Positions 6,097-8,066 of a stretch of 8,066 bases of DNA are shown piece by piece; position 1 is the first letter of the stretch, and each line of letters begins with the position of its first letter. The stretch spans positions 1 to 8,066 of the forward strand of contig JAREAF010000111.1 of NCBI GenBank assembly GCA_029240475.1, read 5' to 3'. This DNA is from Rhodospirillales bacterium. Its GTDB lineage: Bacteria; Pseudomonadota; Alphaproteobacteria; JAREAF01. Under the pieces are notes generated by a model. That model worked only from the letters and a program-made list of their open reading frames with translations, made no database searches and was not told the origin of the DNA. The position numbers and the translations under genes are program-made.

Positions 6097-6783
6097 ATGT
6101 GCGGCCGCTACCTCTTGATCTCGCCCGTCGAGGCGATGCGGCGCTTCTTCGATGTCGGCGGGCTCCTTAACCTGCCGCCGCGCTACAACATCGCGCCGAC
6201 GCAGGATGCGCCCGTGGTGCGCCTGGACAAGGAGGGCCGGCGCGAGCTGATCATGATGCGCTGGGGATTGGTGCCGCTATGGGCGAAGGACCTGTCGATG
6301 GGCGCGCGCTGCATCAACGCCCGCGCGGAATCGGCTGCCGACAAGCCCGCCTTCCGCGACGCCTTCGAACGCAGGCGGTGCCTGGTGCCGACCGACGGCT
6401 TCTTCGAATGGGAGAAGAAGGGAAAGCTGAAGCAGCCCTGGCGCATCGGTCCGGCCGAGGACGGGCTGATGGCGCTCGCCGGGCTGTGGGAGCGCTGGCG
6501 CGCCCCGGACGGCGGCGTCGTGCGCACCTATGCCGTAGTCACCACTGAAGCCAACGAGCTGGTCGCGCCCTTGCACGACCGCATGCCCGCCGTCATTCCG
6601 CCGCAAGAGTTCGGCGCATGGTTGGACCCCGAGACGCCCGCCGAGCGGCTGCGCGAGATGCTGCGGCCCTATCCGGCGGAGCGGATGAAGGCTTATCCCG
6701 TGTCGCGCCGCCTCAACGACGTGCGCAACGACGACGCCGGCTGCATCGAACCCTTCGAGGGCGAGGAGCCGAAGCTGCTGTAG
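6097..6783 (+). CDS. SRAP-domain protein (HMCES/YedK family)
   Basis: A 228-residue protein of the SOS response-associated peptidase family. Known members form a thiazolidine DNA-protein crosslink between Cys2 and an abasic site in single-stranded DNA, shielding it, and can self-reverse. All key residues are present: Cys2 (exposed once Met1 is removed) in MCGRY, NIAPTQ (31-36), RWGLVPLWAKD (55-65), N74 in INARAE, E104 in GFFEW and H160 in LHDRMP. These match the Cys2/Asn/Glu/His set of E. coli YedK almost position for position. Length is typical and complete. The start is fixed by the requirement for Cys2; AGGA lies 7 nt upstream. It is divergent from cysQ with about 150 bp between start codons, in which I saw no strong promoter or LexA-type box for this gene. 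It is followed by the EAL-like gene after a 121-bp gap, probably as a separate transcript. Confidence 0.95.
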   Translation: MCGRYLLISPVEAMRRFFDVGGLLNLPPRYNIAPTQDAPVVRLDKEGRRELIMMRWGLVPLWAKDLSMGARCINARAESAADKPAFRDAFERRRCLVPTDGFFEWEKKGKLKQPWRIGPAEDGLMALAGLWERWRAPDGGVVRTYAVVTTEANELVAPLHDRMPAVIPPQEFGAWLDPETPAERLREMLRPYPAERMKAYPVSRRLNDVRNDDAGCIEPFEGEEPKLL

Positions 6784-6801
6784 CGGCCAGTTGCCGAAAA
6801 T

Positions 6802-6819
6802 CGCGGTGGTTTACCCGCG
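6802..6819 (+). terminator. Hairpin after the SRAP gene, weak terminator
   Basis: CGCGG (6802-6806) and CCGCG (6815-6819) form a 5-bp stem with an 8-nt loop, 18 nt after the SRAP stop codon. It is followed by TTAACGGCGTTTGTTTG rather than a clean T-run. It may end the SRAP transcript but is weak. Confidence 0.25.
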
Positions 6820-6904
6820 TTAACGGCGTTTGTTTGCCATTGGCTAAGTTTAAGAATGGAAACTCCCTTACGAAAGTTGTGGGGTCGGCTCTCGGTTCAT
6901 TTCA

Positions 6905-8066
6905 ATGGCGGAGGTTGAGGACACGGGAGCCGCAGGCTCCCATGAGACCGCTTTGCTGGCCGCCGCGCGGCGCATTCTCGAGGCGCGGCCGGCAGGCGGC
7001 TGGGCCTGCTACATCCGGTTGTCCAACCTGCCGGCGGAGAGGCTGAAGGACAATCTAGGGCTCGCGGTGAACATCCTGCGCAGCGCGGTGGATCGCTGCC
7101 TGGGCCGTCTCTTCGTCCTGCGGAATTCGGACATCGTGGTGATCTGCTGGCAGACCCGCCGATGGCAGCTGCGTTCGGCCATCGCCAGCCTGCAGCCGCT
7201 GTTCGAAGGCGAGAGCCGCGCCGCCGCCCGCGCGCAGTCGCGCGATCCGAGCTTCGCCACATGGTGGGACCTCGATCAGCAGAGCGGGGATTTCCTCAGC
7301 TTCGTCGAGTGGCTCGCCTCCGGCCAGGAGCGCGCCGCCGCGAGCGCACCCGCGCACGACCCGCGTCCCGCGCAACCGGCCGCATCCGGAAGGAGCGGGC
7401 GCTTCGACCCGGTGAAGCTGGCCACGCTGATCGGCCGCATCAAGGACGCGAATCTCGCGGCCGCCATACGCCGGCAGCCGGTCTGCCGCATCACCGAAGG
7501 GAACGCGCCCCAGCCGGTCTTCGAGGAGATCTATGTCTCGATCCAGGAGCTGCAGCGCCTCTTCGCGCCGCGGGGCGAGCTTGGGTTGGATCGCTGGCTC
7601 TTTCGGTCGCTCACCGAGGTCCTGGACGAGCGGGTCCTGGCCTGGCTCGCCGCGGCCGAATCCTTGAATCTCATCTCCAGGTTCGCCCTGAACCTCAACC
7701 TCTCGACCGTCGCATCCCCCGAGTTCGCCCGGTTCGAGGCGCAGTTCGGCGAGCAGTTGCGCGGCCGGATGTTGGTCGAGATCGACAAGTCCGACCTGCT
7801 GGGCGATCTGCCGCGCTTCGCCGAGGTGCAGCAAAGCTTCCGCTCGCGCGGCTACCTGCTTTGCATCGACGGCCTGACCGGTCCGGACCTCGAGGCCATC
7901 GACTACGGTCGGTTCGCCGTCGACCATTTCAAGGTCCTTTGGCACCCCGACTTCCTGCAAGAGGAAGGCGAGGCGCGGATCGCCCTGGAACGTCTGGCGG
8001 CGCAGGCCTCCGCCGAGAAGATCGTGCTCAGCCATTGCAGCGTGGCCGAAGCATTGTCGCTCGGCT
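6905..8066 (+). CDS. Degenerate EAL-domain protein (3' end outside window)
   Basis: An open frame of at least 387 codons from ATG 6905 with no stop before the window ends. Residues 35-100 alternate beta and alpha elements (CYIRLSNL, then RLFVLRNSDIVVIC) in a way that could be a decayed GGDEF-like or sensor fold; this is tentative. Residues 140-166 are an Ala/Pro-rich linker. From about 193 it follows an EAL domain: FEEIYVSI (207-213) in place of E-A-L, LNLNLS (262-267) for the VNLS motif, LVEIDKSD (290-297) for the ELTES motif, RGYLLCIDGLT (315-325) for the LDDFG motif, HFKVLW (341-346) for the LKID motif, and VLSHCS (374-379) where AEGVE is expected. Several metal and catalytic residues are lost (second Glu, DD to DG, late Glu), so phosphodiesterase activity is unlikely and c-di-GMP binding or scaffolding more so. 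No membrane segment is seen. The ATG has no clear Shine-Dalgarno. Confidence 0.75.
   Translation, partial: MAEVEDTGAAGSHETALLAAARRILEARPAGGWACYIRLSNLPAERLKDNLGLAVNILRSAVDRCLGRLFVLRNSDIVVICWQTRRWQLRSAIASLQPLFEGESRAAARAQSRDPSFATWWDLDQQSGDFLSFVEWLASGQERAAASAPAHDPRPAQPAASGRSGRFDPVKLATLIGRIKDANLAAAIRRQPVCRITEGNAPQPVFEEIYVSIQELQRLFAPRGELGLDRWLFRSLTEVLDERVLAWLAAAESLNLISRFALNLNLSTVASPEFARFEAQFGEQLRGRMLVEIDKSDLLGDLPRFAEVQQSFRSRGYLLCIDGLTGPDLEAIDYGRFAVDHFKVLWHPDFLQEEGEARIALERLAAQASAEKIVLSHCSVAEALSLG
6925..6941 (+). repeat. Perfect 7-bp hairpin in codons 7-13 of the EAL-like gene
   Basis: GGGAGCCGCAGGCTCCC has perfect 7-bp arms and a 3-nt loop, starting 20 nt after the A of the ATG. No T-run follows, so it is not a terminator. 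It could slow initiation in a transcript that already lacks a good ribosome site, or be one copy of a dispersed palindromic repeat; other copies cannot be seen in this window. Confidence 0.5.

Noticed and set aside
7055..8035. A 326-codon open frame on the minus strand
   Set aside because: Opposite the EAL-like gene, which has domain resemblance and normal codon bias; the minus frame has neither.

Overview
The window is a high-G+C stretch of bacterial chromosome, tightly packed with housekeeping and accessory metabolic genes. G+C rich third codon positions, the Sua5-type TsaC gene placed directly before a D-2-hydroxyacid dehydrogenase-like FAD enzyme, and a degenerate EAL protein all suggest an alphaproteobacterium, perhaps of Rhodospirillales type. 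This is inference, because no rRNA or other marker gene is present. There is no phage, transposon, CRISPR array or tRNA.

Region 1 (1-2395, + strand): the 3' part of a GH3-family acyl-acid amido synthetase overlaps by 29 bp the start of an enolase-superfamily enzyme (MLE/dipeptide-epimerase-like). The pair looks translationally coupled and may make and then modify an acyl-amino-acid type compound.

Region 2 (2385-4862, - strand): a Sua5/TsaC threonylcarbamoyl-AMP synthase is followed after 9 bp by an FAD-linked D-2-hydroxyacid dehydrogenase (GlcD/D2HGDH type). The dehydrogenase ends tail-to-tail with the enolase gene, with an 11-bp overlap of the two coding regions.

Region 3 (4863-5166): this 304-bp gap is the least explained part of the window. 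On the minus strand it holds a candidate promoter overlapping a palindrome that contains two GANTC sites, then a run of stable hairpins. The last hairpin pairs the only good Shine-Dalgarno sequence of the Sua5 gene with a downstream complement, leaving the ATG in the loop. A 20/21-bp tandem duplication inside the first codons gives a second copy of that complement. A weak terminator-like hairpin for the upstream cysQ gene is also present.

Region 4 (5167-6783): cysQ (3'(2'),5'-bisphosphate nucleotidase) on the minus strand is divergent from an SRAP (HMCES/YedK) gene on the plus strand across about 150 bp.

Region 5 (6784-8066): an A+T-richer intergenic stretch precedes a gene that runs off the window. 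Its product has an N-terminal alpha/beta region, a Pro/Ala-rich linker and a clearly degenerate EAL domain. It is probably a c-di-GMP-related binding or scaffold protein rather than an active phosphodiesterase.
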